Shown here: positions 19,010 to 29,418 of the stretch, piece after piece
Layout: every line of letters starts with the position of its first letter
Numbering within the stretch: position 1 is the first letter of the stretch
NCBI GenBank assembly: GCA_003614735.1
Contig: KZ992525.1
Span: forward strand, 1,645 to 35,221
Source: Thamnocephalis sphaerospora
Taxonomy: Eukaryota > Zoopagomycota > Zoopagomycetes > Zoopagales > Sigmoideomycetaceae
Direction of reading: 5' to 3'
DNA length: 33,577 nucleotides
Program-made: the position numbers and the translations under genes
Notes under the pieces: generated by a model
Seen by the model: the letters and a program-made list of their open reading frames with translations, nothing else
The model's database searches: none
What the model was told of the DNA's origin: nothing

Positions 19010-19117
19010 TTAGTTGGTGCGCTTGACGTTGACGCGCTTCTCCTGGGGTGCTGCAGCTATGAGCTCGGCCAGAGCAAACACCGACAGGGTGAGGACGAGA
19101 GCAAGCTCGACGCGCAT
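19010..19117 (-). CDS. Short secreted peptide precursor (35 residues)
   Basis: The minus-strand frame from ATG 19117 encodes MRVELALVLTLSVFALAELI followed by AAAPQEKRVNVKRTN. It is a textbook signal peptide with almost nothing after it except two Lys-Arg pairs, which are Kex2-type processing sites. The frame is open further upstream to 19363, but that part is His/Cys/Arg-rich and looks untranslated. It may be a complete tiny precursor, or the first exon of a longer protein if a donor was missed. Function unknown; a peptide signal is speculation. Confidence 0.4.
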   Translation of the reverse strand: MRVELALVLTLSVFALAELIAAAPQEKRVNVKRTN

Positions 19118-19929
19118 CGTTGTGACGGTGATGGCGATGTAGCGCGGTGACCCCGGTGGTGCGTTGCGCTTGAGACGACGGCAGCGGCAGCAGCAGTGGT
19201 GGCGGTGAACGTTGATGTGTGAACAGCAGCGTCGTGAGATGGTGAAAAAGATCAGTCGGGGCGTTGGGCGTTGAGCGCGTGCATGTATAAGTGAATGCGT
19301 GAGACTGCTGCGGTGCGTGGGAGTACAGAAACCGAGGCAGTGTACACGCAAGCGAAAAAACAACGTCTAGTGGCCGTAGCGAGCAGAAAGCAGCGGCACC
19401 TCAGGTGCACAACAGCGGTGGCGGGAGCAAAGTAGTCAGCGTCTAGTGTGCGGGGCGACTATCGTGCGCGTCCCAATGTACGTTTTATCGCTCTTTTTCG
19501 CTTGCTGTTCATGGCTGCTGCATGTGTCCGATGCAGCCGACCCGTCTGGAACGAATAGCGTGGCGGGTTTATGTCACCAGTGCCAAAGGACAGTTTTTGA
19601 GCTGGCGCATTCGTCATTGGCGCTAGTGTGGGGCATGTGCAAGCGCAGCCCAAGCAGATTATGCACGCTGGATGGTTTGCATCACCACCACTACCACTAC
19701 CAACGGGCCAGCCATGGCCGGCACAAGGCATCTTCCAGTCAAGAAAGGTTACATTGTTGCTGACGAACAGGGCACGCGTGCGCAAGGACGGCCAGGTGGC
19801 CCGCAACGAAAAAGGGCGACGGCATAAACAAGGGCGGTAGTAGTGGATAGTAAACACATGCACGTGCAGTGGACAGGGGTGCGTGGCGAATGGCCGGGGC
19901 CGCAGATCGCCCTTGGGGTGGCAGGCATG
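19118..19929. other. Intergenic region
   Basis: About 810 bases between two minus-strand genes: the 5' flank of the small peptide gene and the 3' flank of the next gene. Several frames of 70-130 codons exist but are rich in C, H, R and P with no recognisable motif, so I leave them out. Confidence 0.45.
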
Positions 19930-21802
19930 CTAGCGGCGGCGGCGACGTGCCACCAGAGCGCGCAGCATACGGCCGCTCTCCCATTCTGTCTGCTCGGTGG
20001 GGGGCGATCGCCAGGTGGACCAGGCGGTGGGCAGGTGGGCGGGCGACGAAAACAGCATGGTACTGTACTGGTGTGTGGTCTCGGTCGGCGGATCGGCCGG
20101 CTCGGTGTCTTCGATGCTGTCGAACGACTCGCAGATGGACGAAATAGTGGCGTAGGAGCGCTCAGAGATGCTGCGACGCTGGCTGCCAGGCAGATTGAGC
20201 GTCGACTCGGTGCTCACTCGGGCCATTGCCGGTGCCGGTGGTAGCGTGATCAGTAGACCGCCGTGATCCATACGGATAAAGTTTAGACATGAGCCGTATG
20301 AGCGACGAGCAGCATCAGTGTCTGGCGCGCTGGGTGTTTCTTCAACCACAGCTTCAAGTGTGCTGCGCTGCTTCACCTGAACGTCGTCCAGCGTGTCATC
20401 CCGGTCGTACTCGGTCTCTTCTGGCTCTTCAGCTAGCGCCATGAGATTTGACGCTGTGATGCCGTCCATGGGAGTGGTGGGCATAACGCCTGCGGTAGTG
20501 TGGCAGCTGATGATGCCATTGGCAGTGCTGACTGAGGCTGCATCGTCATCTGCAATATCCTTTAGTGCGTCAGCGGCTTCCTGCAGCGGCATGTCCGTGT
20601 CGTTGACCGCAGTCTGATCGGTCATGACACGACGCATACGCGTATCCTCAAATGGTGGAATTTCCACCTCGTGTTCTTCTTCTGCACCGGTACTGAGCGT
20701 CTCGACATCGACATCGGCCGCAGCAGGCACAATATCAACGGCCGGTGCTGTGTCGTCATCTAGCTTGCATGGCTTGGTGAATGGCGTTTTGTCAATGGGT
20801 ACCTCAGCATCCACTTTGGTTTCGACCACCACCAATCTTTCTGTCTCCTCTGCATCAGCTTTGGCGGCAGATTTGTTGATGCGCAGCTTTTTGGGCACGC
20901 GCAGGGATGGCAGGCTGCGATCCGACCACGTGCGTGACATTAGGCGCAGCGCGCGGTCACCTGCCGTTTTTTTCCGTGCAGCAGTCGCATCCGCTGGCGG
21001 CGTCTTTGCCTCTGCGCCATTGGCTTCGGGCGCCGCTTGCTGCGATGACGTGACATTGCCCGCCATCGTCGCACCAGTAGCAGGCGGAGATGGCGCTTTT
21101 TTGGACGAAAACACTGCGGTGACGTTGGAAGACGACACCAGTGATGCTGAGGGTGTTTGCAGTGTATCAGTGTCGCTGGCTGCCGACGCAATCACGATGG
21201 CACTGTCCGCCGGGGACATGTTTGGCGTGCCAATGGTTGGCGAGCTGGCGGAGGTGGCAGGCAGATTTGTCGCTGACGAGAATTTCTTGTTTTGCTTCCA
21301 CGACAGCTTGCCTAGCATGGTGCTGGGGTTCTCGCCAGAGGCCGGCTTCTTACGGAAAAGACTGGTTACAGCCCGTTTCAATGCCGGGTTTTGAGCACCG
21401 TCGTCCGCAGTAAGGGCGGATGTATGAGCGGGCTGCTGCGCAGCAGAGGATGAGACATCCGTGGCGCTGGAGGAAAACTCCGTCTTGCCACGAACATTGC
21501 TCGAGGCCGAGCGGGCCTGTGGGCAGATGTGAGCAAAGCACGCATCTACATGTTGGCCGTACCATTGGCCACCACTGATCACTTACCAGCGATGGGGAGC
21601 CGGTGCTGGTTGGTGCTGTGCTGGCGGTGTTTCGACCAAGACGCGAAAACTGGGCTGCCAGGCCGCCCATCTTGGCTCGGCGCGATGACGATGTCTTGGT
21701 GGTGGCAGCCAGCTCGGCCATTTTTTCCTGAGTGCTAAGAGACAGGTTAGAGATGGTCGCCGAGAAGGAGAGGTGGCGGCTGCGGCGGGTGTTGGTGGTC
21801 AT
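19930..21802 (-). CDS. Ser/Thr/Ala-rich, largely disordered protein of unknown function
   Basis: Two exons, 21802-21587 and 21516-19930, separated by a 70-nt intron (GTAAGT donor, CCCACAG acceptor) and joined in phase; 600 residues. No family recognised. The basic N-terminus includes RRSRHLSFSATISNLSLS and a possible short helix. Basic clusters follow (ALKRAVTSLFRKKPAS; SLRVPKKLRINKSAA), then a long acidic middle with many D/E, a short more ordered piece (SYGSCLNFIRMDHGGLLITL) and a Ser-rich end (QRRSISERSYATISSICESF) finishing in five arginines. There is no signal peptide or TM helix. Several R-R-x-S-like sites suggest a phosphorylated cytoplasmic scaffold or regulator, which is inference from composition only. 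Confidence 0.8.
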
Positions 21803-21993
21803 GGTGTCTGATCAAGATGGAGAGCGGAAAGAGATGGTGGACAAAAGTAGGCTACGAGCTGTGCGTGAAATTCACAGTCCGAAACGCGAAAGACGTCACG
21901 GCCAATGCCTACGTGGGCCGCACGCGGAGCGAGGATCGAGGGGGGTGGGAGGTACGGGGCGGAGCAGGCGTAGCGGCCAGGAAGAATGCGTGC

Positions 21994-22012
21994 GTGTGTG
22001 TGTGTGTGTGTG
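21994..22012. repeat. (GT)n dinucleotide repeat
   Basis: About nine GT units in the likely 5' leader or promoter of the minus-strand gene ending at 21802. Confidence 0.8.
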
Positions 22013-23253
22013 CTGCAGTAGTGCTCGGCGCTTTGTCTTGCTGGCGCGGGCGGGCGATGCAGAGGGGTAACCGCCGGGCGCAGGGGCAGTGTTGCGCAAG
22101 TGAGCGGCGCTTGGTATACGCTTGCGCGCCGTCCGTCCAGGGACAAGTGCGAGTTGACGAGCGTAGCGGCTGGGTATGTTGATGGTGCAGGCGGTCGGCA
22201 GCTGTGAATGTGGACGCAGCAGTCGAGGCCAAGTGGGTCAAAAGGCCGCAGATGAGGAATGAATAGCGCGGCACGCTAGAAACAGCTAGGAAGGAGATTC
22301 CAAAGCAATGATAGCAATATGGGCAAAGGGAAATTGCGAGATGAGTGGCCGGCAAAGAAGCGTGGCAATGGCAGCAGGTTTATACAGGACACAGCGTGCT
22401 CGGTCGGCGGTGGGCGTACCACGCGGTTCGATGGCGCTGCAAACAGAGGTGCACACAGGGTGTTGGACGTTGACACTGATGTTGGGAGCTAGCGATAGAA
22501 AGGAGACTACGAGTAGCGACGTAGGCTGATGCGTCAATAAGCAAGCGGCGAAAAAAGGAGGCGGCGTAGAAGCAAGTGTAGCAGCGAGAAAAAAGAAGGA
22601 GCCGGAAAAAGATCCGCCAAAGCTGCAACGCCAAGGACAACACACGTTGCTCCGATGGTTTTCACCGTCGATGGCCAAAGAGGCAATTGGTGAGGGATCA
22701 GGGAAATATTGATGGATATGGCCCAACAACGGCAGTGTGGCCGCTTTGCACAGAGAACGAAAAAAAGTCAAAATAGGTGCAACAATCTGATGATGATGAT
22801 GATGAGGATGACAATGGAAGAGGTCAGGCGAGATGACCGAGACTACGACTACGAGAGCAGATAAGCTGCGCGAAAATTGATGCGCTAAGCTGCGGTATGG
22901 GTCGGACAATTGGCGGCGGCAGCAGCAACGACGGAATGCAGTCTGGGCCAAGCCGAGGGGAGCGTAAGTACCAGCAGGCAATAATGAAAGGAGCTAAGGC
23001 GTTGACGATGGGGACAGGAGGTGAGCAGGCAGCGACGATGGTAGTGAGCAAATGTCTGTGAACGGCGGGCAATGCCTGCGCTCTTGAATACCAGCGGACC
23101 AGCCTGCGTCCCATGCAGGCAAAGCCAATGCGTGTATTGGCGCCACAGCCGGCGTACTTGCGTACGGCATGCACCGAGTGCAAGATGCAAGTACGGCCGG
23201 ATGACCGTTCGTACGTCATCTGCCTGCAAGTGCTGTTACCACCAACGGCGATA

Positions 23254-23274
23254 AGCAGCAGCAGCAGCAGCAGC
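23254..23274. repeat. (AGC)7 trinucleotide repeat
   Basis: Seven perfect AGC units followed by imperfect GGC/GGT units. In the plus-strand frame it encodes a Ser run. Confidence 0.85.
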
Positions 23275-24181
23275 GGCAGTAGCGGCGGTGGCAGCGGTAC
23301 CTATGCTGCCGCTATGGTTGACTCATTTGGCCAACAGCAGCGCTGTCGAGTCACCATTGAGGTGTACGCTGCATGATCATCAGCGATAGTTGCTGGCTAG
23401 CAGCATGCCTATGGCAAGACCATGCGGCCTATGAAAAGTGGACGAACGGGCGAGCGTTGCGAATGATCGCTAACCTCTCATCGACCGTGGTTTGTGCGCA
23501 TGGCTGCAAAGTATGCGCACATCATCTCCACAATACAACCAGCCAGGCAGACTGGATGGCGATACGTGCAGTATGCCGCGCGATGCTTTGATGCCGAGCA
23601 GCCAATGCCACAGCATCGGCGTTCCAGCACAAATTACAGACGTTGCTACATGGCGCTGCAGCCGTTCGTCAACTGCACCTACCGGCTGCCACCACCACCA
23701 CCACCGCTACCAAGCGCGGCACGGAGCATGGTTATTGCCGTTATCGTACACTGTCCGCTTGACTTTCAGCGAAGCCGCATGCGATACGACGTTGCACAGT
23801 TCTGTCCGCTGCATCTAGCCGGGCACGCGCCAGATTCGTTACAGCGTGGTCTGGCCCATGGCATAGGCGTGACCAGTGTTGTACAATAACGTCAAGATGA
23901 CCCGCTAGCACGATCTGCTACCCAGTGGGCAAAGTGCGTGGACCATGCGCTCTACATGCAAACGCTGCTGCTCCACCGTCGGCACTTTGCAGATCTCTGT
24001 CAAAGTGGCGTAGGGTGCTGTGGCGCACTAACGCGGCGCTGTGGCCGGTGATATGCATCTGCAGCTACCGTCGTGGACTTGCCACCTCCATGCGGTCAGT
24101 GCTGCTTTGTCCGGCAGCAACAGTCACACGATCGTCGTTTCGTCGACATCACGCTGCCATTCGTCCGTTCTGTCGCCTGCA

Positions 24182-24202
24182 CTGCTGCTGCTGCTGCTGC
24201 TG
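24182..24202. repeat. (CTG)7 trinucleotide repeat
   Basis: Seven perfect CTG units. On the minus strand these are CAG, so this is an opposite-orientation partner to the AGC repeat about 0.9 kb upstream. Confidence 0.85.
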
Positions 24203-25659
24203 TTTGAGCGCGGAGCACAGCTGCAGACAAGCGCTCAGCACGGCTGGCATGCAGGGGCCGCGGTTTGGATTCGGCGCGGTCGAGTGGCGATCCGCGTGAT
24301 CTGGTCGGACAAGCGACGATTCGTCCTCATTGCGGCATAGTCGCCACAACAAGCCGCCGCTTGCAGGCTAACAGACGGGCCGTATGCAGTACGCGGTAGC
24401 AACAGCGGCAAGCGTACACAATAAAGGGCCTGGACTGCTACTGCACAGGTAGTGCCGTTGCCTGGATCAGGTCTTTGCATTCTTGGCGCCGCATGCGCGA
24501 TCAGTGACGTTTGCAAAGCGCAGCCGTTGCGGTTTCTACGCATTGCATGTGTGTGATCTTGGTAGAGCAGCAGTGCTGCCGTGTTGGATACATTTGCACC
24601 GCGTGGATGGTATACAGACCCACTCGCCCGAGCGGTGAGCGCTAGTCTGCAGTGCTGACGCAAACTAGCGATACGTCGACTGCGTGCGCCGGGGTCAGTA
24701 TCTACTGCACGACCACCTGCATTTTCTATCTGCTGCAATCCTGATGCTGCGTCACACACTAGGCTAGATGGTCATTGTGACCAGTAGGCTATGTGGCGCT
24801 ATACACACATGCGCACGCCTACTGGCCATGCTGGATCGGCTATGGCGATAAGCACTGTTGGGTGGTCAAGTTGATTGGACATGCACTGTGGTCGTTGTTG
24901 AGCAAAATGTGCGCCAAATCAGTGTATGTGAACGAACGCCATCGGCAGTGACGGTATCAGCTTGTGAGGCAGGCGCACAGGTAGGGGCACAGAAACCAGG
25001 CAGGCATCAAGGAGAAGACGAGCGAAAAACAAATACGAGTGCGCGCCAAGAAGAAGCGAGGAACAGAACGGGCGGAGCAATGGCGATGCAACAGCAGATG
25101 CCGTCCACGATGGAGACAGGCGAAGCGAGCAGCAGCGGCTACCATGGCGCTGGCATCCTTGGCGCCATAGTGCGGCGCTGGGCAGCGGGATGGCCAGCAG
25201 ACAGCAGATGCGTACGGTGTGTCTGGTGGCTGGGCATGCTTTTTAGAAAACGCAAGCAACTGCACACAGAGCGCTCACGCTGCCGCCCGCCAAGCCGCCC
25301 GCCAAAGAGACGGACAAGAGACGTGACCGCCAGACCTGCGGGACAGGTCCGCGGCCAGCGCCGACAGAGAGAACATAGAAACGGTAAATGCATGCGACAG
25401 ACAAGGCGACGCAGGCCTATTGCAGCTAAAAGGACAAACGGCCGAGCGTTGGATGGTGATGGCGTGGCAGGCGAAGTAGGTGGGCATGGGACGGGGCGGT
25501 GGTGGTGGCGGCGGCAGCGATCACGGCGCGCATTTGCGCTGCAGGCTGCCTCCATCTTCTAACGGTCAAATAAACATTGCGTCGCAGCAGCCAACACGCC
25601 GGGCGGCGCTGGTGCGGAAATGCGCTCACGCGATGTTGGCTGCCGTATGGTGCGCGTGC

Positions 25660-26958
25660 TTAGGCGGCAAAACGCTGCCGGATGAGCAAGAAATCGTCGC
25701 TGACCTTGCGCACGACCACTGTGTTGACCCACTCGGCATGGCGCGCCAATGCAATGGTGAGTGTGGACACGAGCGCAGCAACCAGGGGCAGCAGCTGGTC
25801 GTGCACCCGAACGTAGATGGGCCGCAAGAGTGCACCATCGCGCACCAACATGTGCTGCCACAACCGGTCGAATTCGCGCGGCACCACCTCGTTGACATAG
25901 CGTGTGATCGCTTCGGTAATGAGGTTGACCTTTTCGGTGACGAGGGCCTCCAGCCGAGCCTGCAGCGCGTCCAGATGCGCACCAATGACGTGGACATCGT
26001 CACGCAGCAGATCCGTGCGGTCCATTACCTCGCGCACATCACGGTCGATGGTGGACACGACAATGTAGCGTGCATGGGTGTACTGCTGCTGCACATGCTG
26101 CACAATCCGACCATGCACAATGGCATCCAGACGCGTGCGCATGGCACGCACCACCGCCGATTCGGACGCCACCGCCGGGATGCGAACAATCTGCATGGCA
26201 GCGCCGCCAATTCGTGACTCCTCAAACATCTGCGGTAGGTCCAGCGTAATCGAGTCGAGAGCGCGATGAACGGCGCAGGACACCTGCCAAAAGACGTGTT
26301 CGGCGATGGGCGCGTCAGCGTCCGGCTGCGGCGGCAGGCCGCGCGGGATCAGCCCGTAAAAGCCGCCCTCCTCGTCCTCTTCGTCATCGTAGTCGCCCTC
26401 CTCCTCCTCCATGTAACCGTGCTCCTCCTCATCGTGCATTTCACCGTCGTGCAACAGCAGCGCACCGTGCCCTTCGTGCATGCCCGCGGCCAGCTCGGCG
26501 TCCAGCTCGTCGGCAAAGGTGTCCACGGTGGACACGAGCGCTTGCGTGGCCTCTTGAGTCATGGCTGTGACGGCACCGTTGAGTCTGTCGTCATTGGTCG
26601 TCATCCGATCCTCCACCATGGATCCGGCGTAGAAGGGATCCAGAGCCGCCAGACCGGCGCTATCGCTGACACTCTGCGACGAAAAGGAAGTCGCCATATG
26701 CTGCTCAAAGGGCGGCATATCGTGACCGTTGGCGCGTGCCAGCTCGTCCTCAAGGCTGGTGAACACGGGCAGCGACGACGGCTGCTGCGCAGGCGGTGAC
26801 GCTGCCGCGGCCGACGGTGTGCTGATCCCCATGGCCGTGCTTTCACGTGTCAAGCGCTCGCGCTCCACCTTGAGCTCGGCCAGTTTTTGAAAGAGCAGCG
26901 ACGGCGTCAGCGGCTCATACGGCTCAGCCGACTCTGGCCCGGGTGCGTAAGGGTCCAT
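25660..26958 (-). CDS. Acidic/helical protein of unknown function
   Basis: 432 residues in one uninterrupted frame from ATG 26958 (MDPYAPGPESAEPYEPLTPS) to a stop at 25660. Layout: a short charged helix, probably coiled coil (about 20-42, LLFQKLAELKVERERLTRES); a Pro/Ser/Ala-rich stretch; an acidic run (about 168-198) with blocks of E and D; a compact FYGLIPRGLPPQP piece; then a long, mostly helical C-terminal half (about 215-432) that includes a probable coiled coil (about 318-360) and a hydrophobic helix (about 388-405, LLPLVAALVSTLTIALAR). No catalytic motif or signal peptide. It could be a trafficking or membrane-associated scaffold, but I do not recognise a family. Confidence 0.85.
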   Translation of the reverse strand: MDPYAPGPESAEPYEPLTPSLLFQKLAELKVERERLTRESTAMGISTPSAAAASPPAQQPSSLPVFTSLEDELARANGHDMPPFEQHMATSFSSQSVSDSAGLAALDPFYAGSMVEDRMTTNDDRLNGAVTAMTQEATQALVSTVDTFADELDAELAAGMHEGHGALLLHDGEMHDEEEHGYMEEEEGDYDDEEDEEGGFYGLIPRGLPPQPDADAPIAEHVFWQVSCAVHRALDSITLDLPQMFEESRIGGAAMQIVRIPAVASESAVVRAMRTRLDAIVHGRIVQHVQQQYTHARYIVVSTIDRDVREVMDRTDLLRDDVHVIGAHLDALQARLEALVTEKVNLITEAITRYVNEVVPREFDRLWQHMLVRDGALLRPIYVRVHDQLLPLVAALVSTLTIALARHAEWVNTVVVRKVSDDFLLIRQRFAA

Positions 26959-27822
26959 GTCGATAGGCGGCCGGTTGAGAGCAGGAAGAATAGGCCAGAC
27001 ACAGGCTGGCGAACGGCCGCAAGAGCGGTGGCGAGCAGCCGAGTGAACTGGACAAGCTAAACGCGTGTCTGCACGCTCCTGCTAATGAGATGCGTCTACG
27101 GGCCGGCAGGTGCCAAGCAGTAGAGCGGCTGGTTAGTCGTAGAATAAAGAAGGATGAGAATCGCCAGCGTGCCACAGGTAGCAGTGCCAAAGAGAAAGGC
27201 GGCAGCACCGGAGCAAGCGCAATAAAGGCGGGCGGTGTAATAGTGCAGGTTGAGATGGTGGAAAGAGAGAGGCAAGGGGACGGCATAACACGCTGACACG
27301 CACGCACATATACGCGCTGCTGGCAGTGGCAGTGGCGACAGAAACGAGTGGCGCGCAAAGGTGGCACAGCAGCGCGCTAGGCGCTGTTTCGCATTGGAGG
27401 AAGCACAGCGTCTGCAGCAACGGCGCCATCAACGACCGTTGGCTCAAAGTACGCGGCAACCGGAGCCGGGTTGCATCGCAGCGTGACGGTCAACGCAGAC
27501 GATAGAGCCGTGCCAGGGGCATCGCCATTTGCAAGCGTGTCGCGCAACCTGCCGCTGCTGCCGACAAGGTATGCCGTTGCCAAAGGCGCCATGCTAGTGC
27601 TGACGTGACACGCTGCGTCTACCTGTCTGCCTATTGACCGCGTGCCAATGACGATCAGAGACCGTAGGCAGCTGGCAAAAGGAAGGGAACATGGGGCAGC
27701 CACGATAACCAACGAGACGGCAACTGGCAAAAGAGGCAACCAGAGCAGGGTGGTTGCACCGATGGCTGCCGGCGATACGTCTTGCCAGCAAAGAAAGAAA
27801 ATGGCGCCAGTGCCATGAGCGC

Positions 27823-27858
27823 GCATACAGCGACGCATACAGTGACGCATACAGTGAT
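27823..27858. repeat. Three tandem 12-base repeats
   Basis: GCATACAGCGAC, GCATACAGTGAC, GCATACAGTGAT: a small near-perfect tandem array. Confidence 0.85.
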
Positions 27859-28476
27859 GCGGTGCAGCCAGAACAGCATACACCATGATATCCGAGCGCA
27901 AAGGAAGAGCTGCATAGCGCGGCAACCTATATGCGCCCTTGGAACCCACCCGACGCACCCAGAAACGCAAGGCGCCAATGTCCAGTGTCGTCTTAGTTGC
28001 AGGTCCGAGGGGCAGTCAGCGCGGTGAGTGGTCCAGCAAGAAAGAGAGAACGTGTGGGTGAGTGGATGGTGTGATGTGTCGGAGTCGGCGGTGGTAGGGT
28101 GTGCACCTGTGACAGTGCGGGGAAGCGTGCAGTGGCGGTCAGTGACAGCAAGAAGCGGAGCAGGGGATAGTGCGTTATGACGAGACGTAAGCGTGGTAGA
28201 CACGATCGATGGCGTGTGTGGGTGTGGCAAGCGCAAGCGTAGCGATGCTCGGCAGAAAGCAGCAAAACAGACGCAGACAGCGGCAGTGGTGGCAAAGCGG
28301 CAAACAGACCGGAAAACAGCAGAATGGCAAACGAACGAGCGAGCAGGCGGACGAAAAGGAAGGTGGTCGCTTATACCTGCCGACTGGACACGCGGCCGCA
28401 CCTGCTATTATCGCTGGTTTGTCTCAGGTGCTGACCGTAGCGCCAGTCGCGTATCTTTTCCTTGCATGTGACAGCG

Positions 28477-29241
28477 ATGCAGCGTCGTGCAGCCATCGTA
28501 ACCGCAGCGGCCATGAGCGCCGCAACGGCAGAGCGACTATCGGTTGCCGCCGCAAAGAGCAGTGTCACGCAGATACTTGTGTTCTGCGTGTCGGCATGGC
28601 AGACGCCGGCCGTGACTGATGCTATCGCCCGACAGGCTGGCTGCCACGCGATGCGACTGGCGTCCGCAGCACCGCATCGTCCATGCAGACAGGTGGTGGA
28701 CACTTGCGCCATGTCCTTCATTTCCTGGTCTACCGTGTATCGTCTACACCACCAACAGGCGCACACTTTTACGGAGGCTGATACGGCACGTGCAAATGCT
28801 ATTGCAGTGCTGCGGGTGCGCAGTGGTCGCCGACCCAGTCGCCCAAGCACGTGCTTGTACATGCGGACCGTGACACACTACTGCCTCTGCGCACAGCGGC
28901 CAAGCACTGCGACCAGGTATTCAAGGTCGATCGAGCCCAGCATGGTCGTAGTATGCGGGGTCCATAGAGCCGCACAACGACATCATCATGGTAGCACTCG
29001 TGTACGCGTTCGCAATGGCTTCCACTACAGCCAAGCACCGTCAGCGCCAGCAAAGGTGGTGGCTGCACTCGACCCAGCAGCTGACCGGTCGGCGAAGGCT
29101 CTCATGTCACGCGGATATATGCACCGGCCATGGCAGCGAGGGCGCATAGACGCAGCGGGCTGCACTTTTACGGTAGACGCGCTGCTGCACGGCAAGAGCG
29201 GCTTATGGCACACGCGCATGCTAAATGCGCCCACGCTATAG
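28477..29241 (+). CDS. Unrecognised open frame, about 254 codons
   Basis: The longest unexplained plus-strand frame in the 27-30 kb gap (a second ATG lies at 28462). It begins MQRRAAIVTAAAMSAATA, which could be a targeting sequence, and continues without a recognisable domain. It is rich in A, R, S, C and H, which is also what non-coding GC-rich DNA gives. An uninterrupted run of this length is uncommon by chance at this base composition. No homologue recognised, so I rank it as weak. Confidence 0.22.
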   Translation: MQRRAAIVTAAAMSAATAERLSVAAAKSSVTQILVFCVSAWQTPAVTDAIARQAGCHAMRLASAAPHRPCRQVVDTCAMSFISWSTVYRLHHQQAHTFTEADTARANAIAVLRVRSGRRPSRPSTCLYMRTVTHYCLCAQRPSTATRYSRSIEPSMVVVCGVHRAAQRHHHGSTRVRVRNGFHYSQAPSAPAKVVAALDPAADRSAKALMSRGYMHRPWQRGRIDAAGCTFTVDALLHGKSGLWHTRMLNAPTL

Positions 29242-29387
29242 GCTGCCGTTTATATAACGTAGCGCACGGTACGATACATGGTTCGACCAACACGATGGAG
29301 CTGTCGGTCCACCGTAACAAAGATCGCGCGGATTGGGCTGACAATGATACGACGCAGCCGATGCATGATGGCGTAGCGACTGCAGAC

Positions 29388-29418
29388 AGGCGGGCGGGCG
29401 GACGGACGGACGGACGGG
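29388..29418. repeat. G-rich tetranucleotide repeat
   Basis: GGGC units followed by four GGAC units on the plus strand; a simple-sequence tract in the gap before the chitinase gene. Confidence 0.7.

Larger units (their letters stand above)
23113..24216 (+). other. Cysteine-bearing open segments, possible unrecognised multi-exon gene
   Basis: Short plus-strand segments in different frames look more protein-like than chance. Examples are CTECKMQVRPDDRSYVICLQ (about 23170-23230), RCRVTIEVYAA (about 23342-23374), LSYTVRLTFSEAACD (about 23736-23780) and CGQCCFVRQQQ...DRRFVDITLPF (about 24092-24166). A GTGTAC donor at 23361 and a CTAG acceptor near 23400 could link some of them, but I cannot build one continuous model. 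No family recognised; chance is a real alternative. Confidence 0.18.
21803..25659. other. Long region without a recognisable gene
   Basis: About 3.9 kb. The first kilobase is purine-rich on the plus strand, so the minus strand reads as a pyrimidine-rich leader of the gene at 19930-21802. The frame 22981-22286 (231 codons, minus) and the frame 24858-25562 (234 codons, plus) have the skewed C/H/R/P/S or R/G content expected from that bias and no motif. The stretch 23113-24216 is listed separately as a weak candidate. Microsatellites lie at 21994-22012, 23254-23274 and 24182-24202. Confidence 0.45.

Noticed and set aside
20624-21394. 256-codon plus-strand Ser/Ala-rich frame
   Set aside because: Antisense to the Ser/Thr-rich minus-strand gene; its composition mirrors that gene and it lacks its own features.
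22286-22981. 231-codon minus-strand frame as a gene
   Set aside because: Ser/Pro/His/Cys/Leu-rich from pyrimidine-rich DNA that naturally lacks stops; no domain.
24858-25562. 234-codon plus-strand frame as a gene
   Set aside because: Arg/Gly/Gln-rich composition from purine-rich DNA, no motif, and it sits in the 3' flank of the minus-strand gene at 25660-26958.
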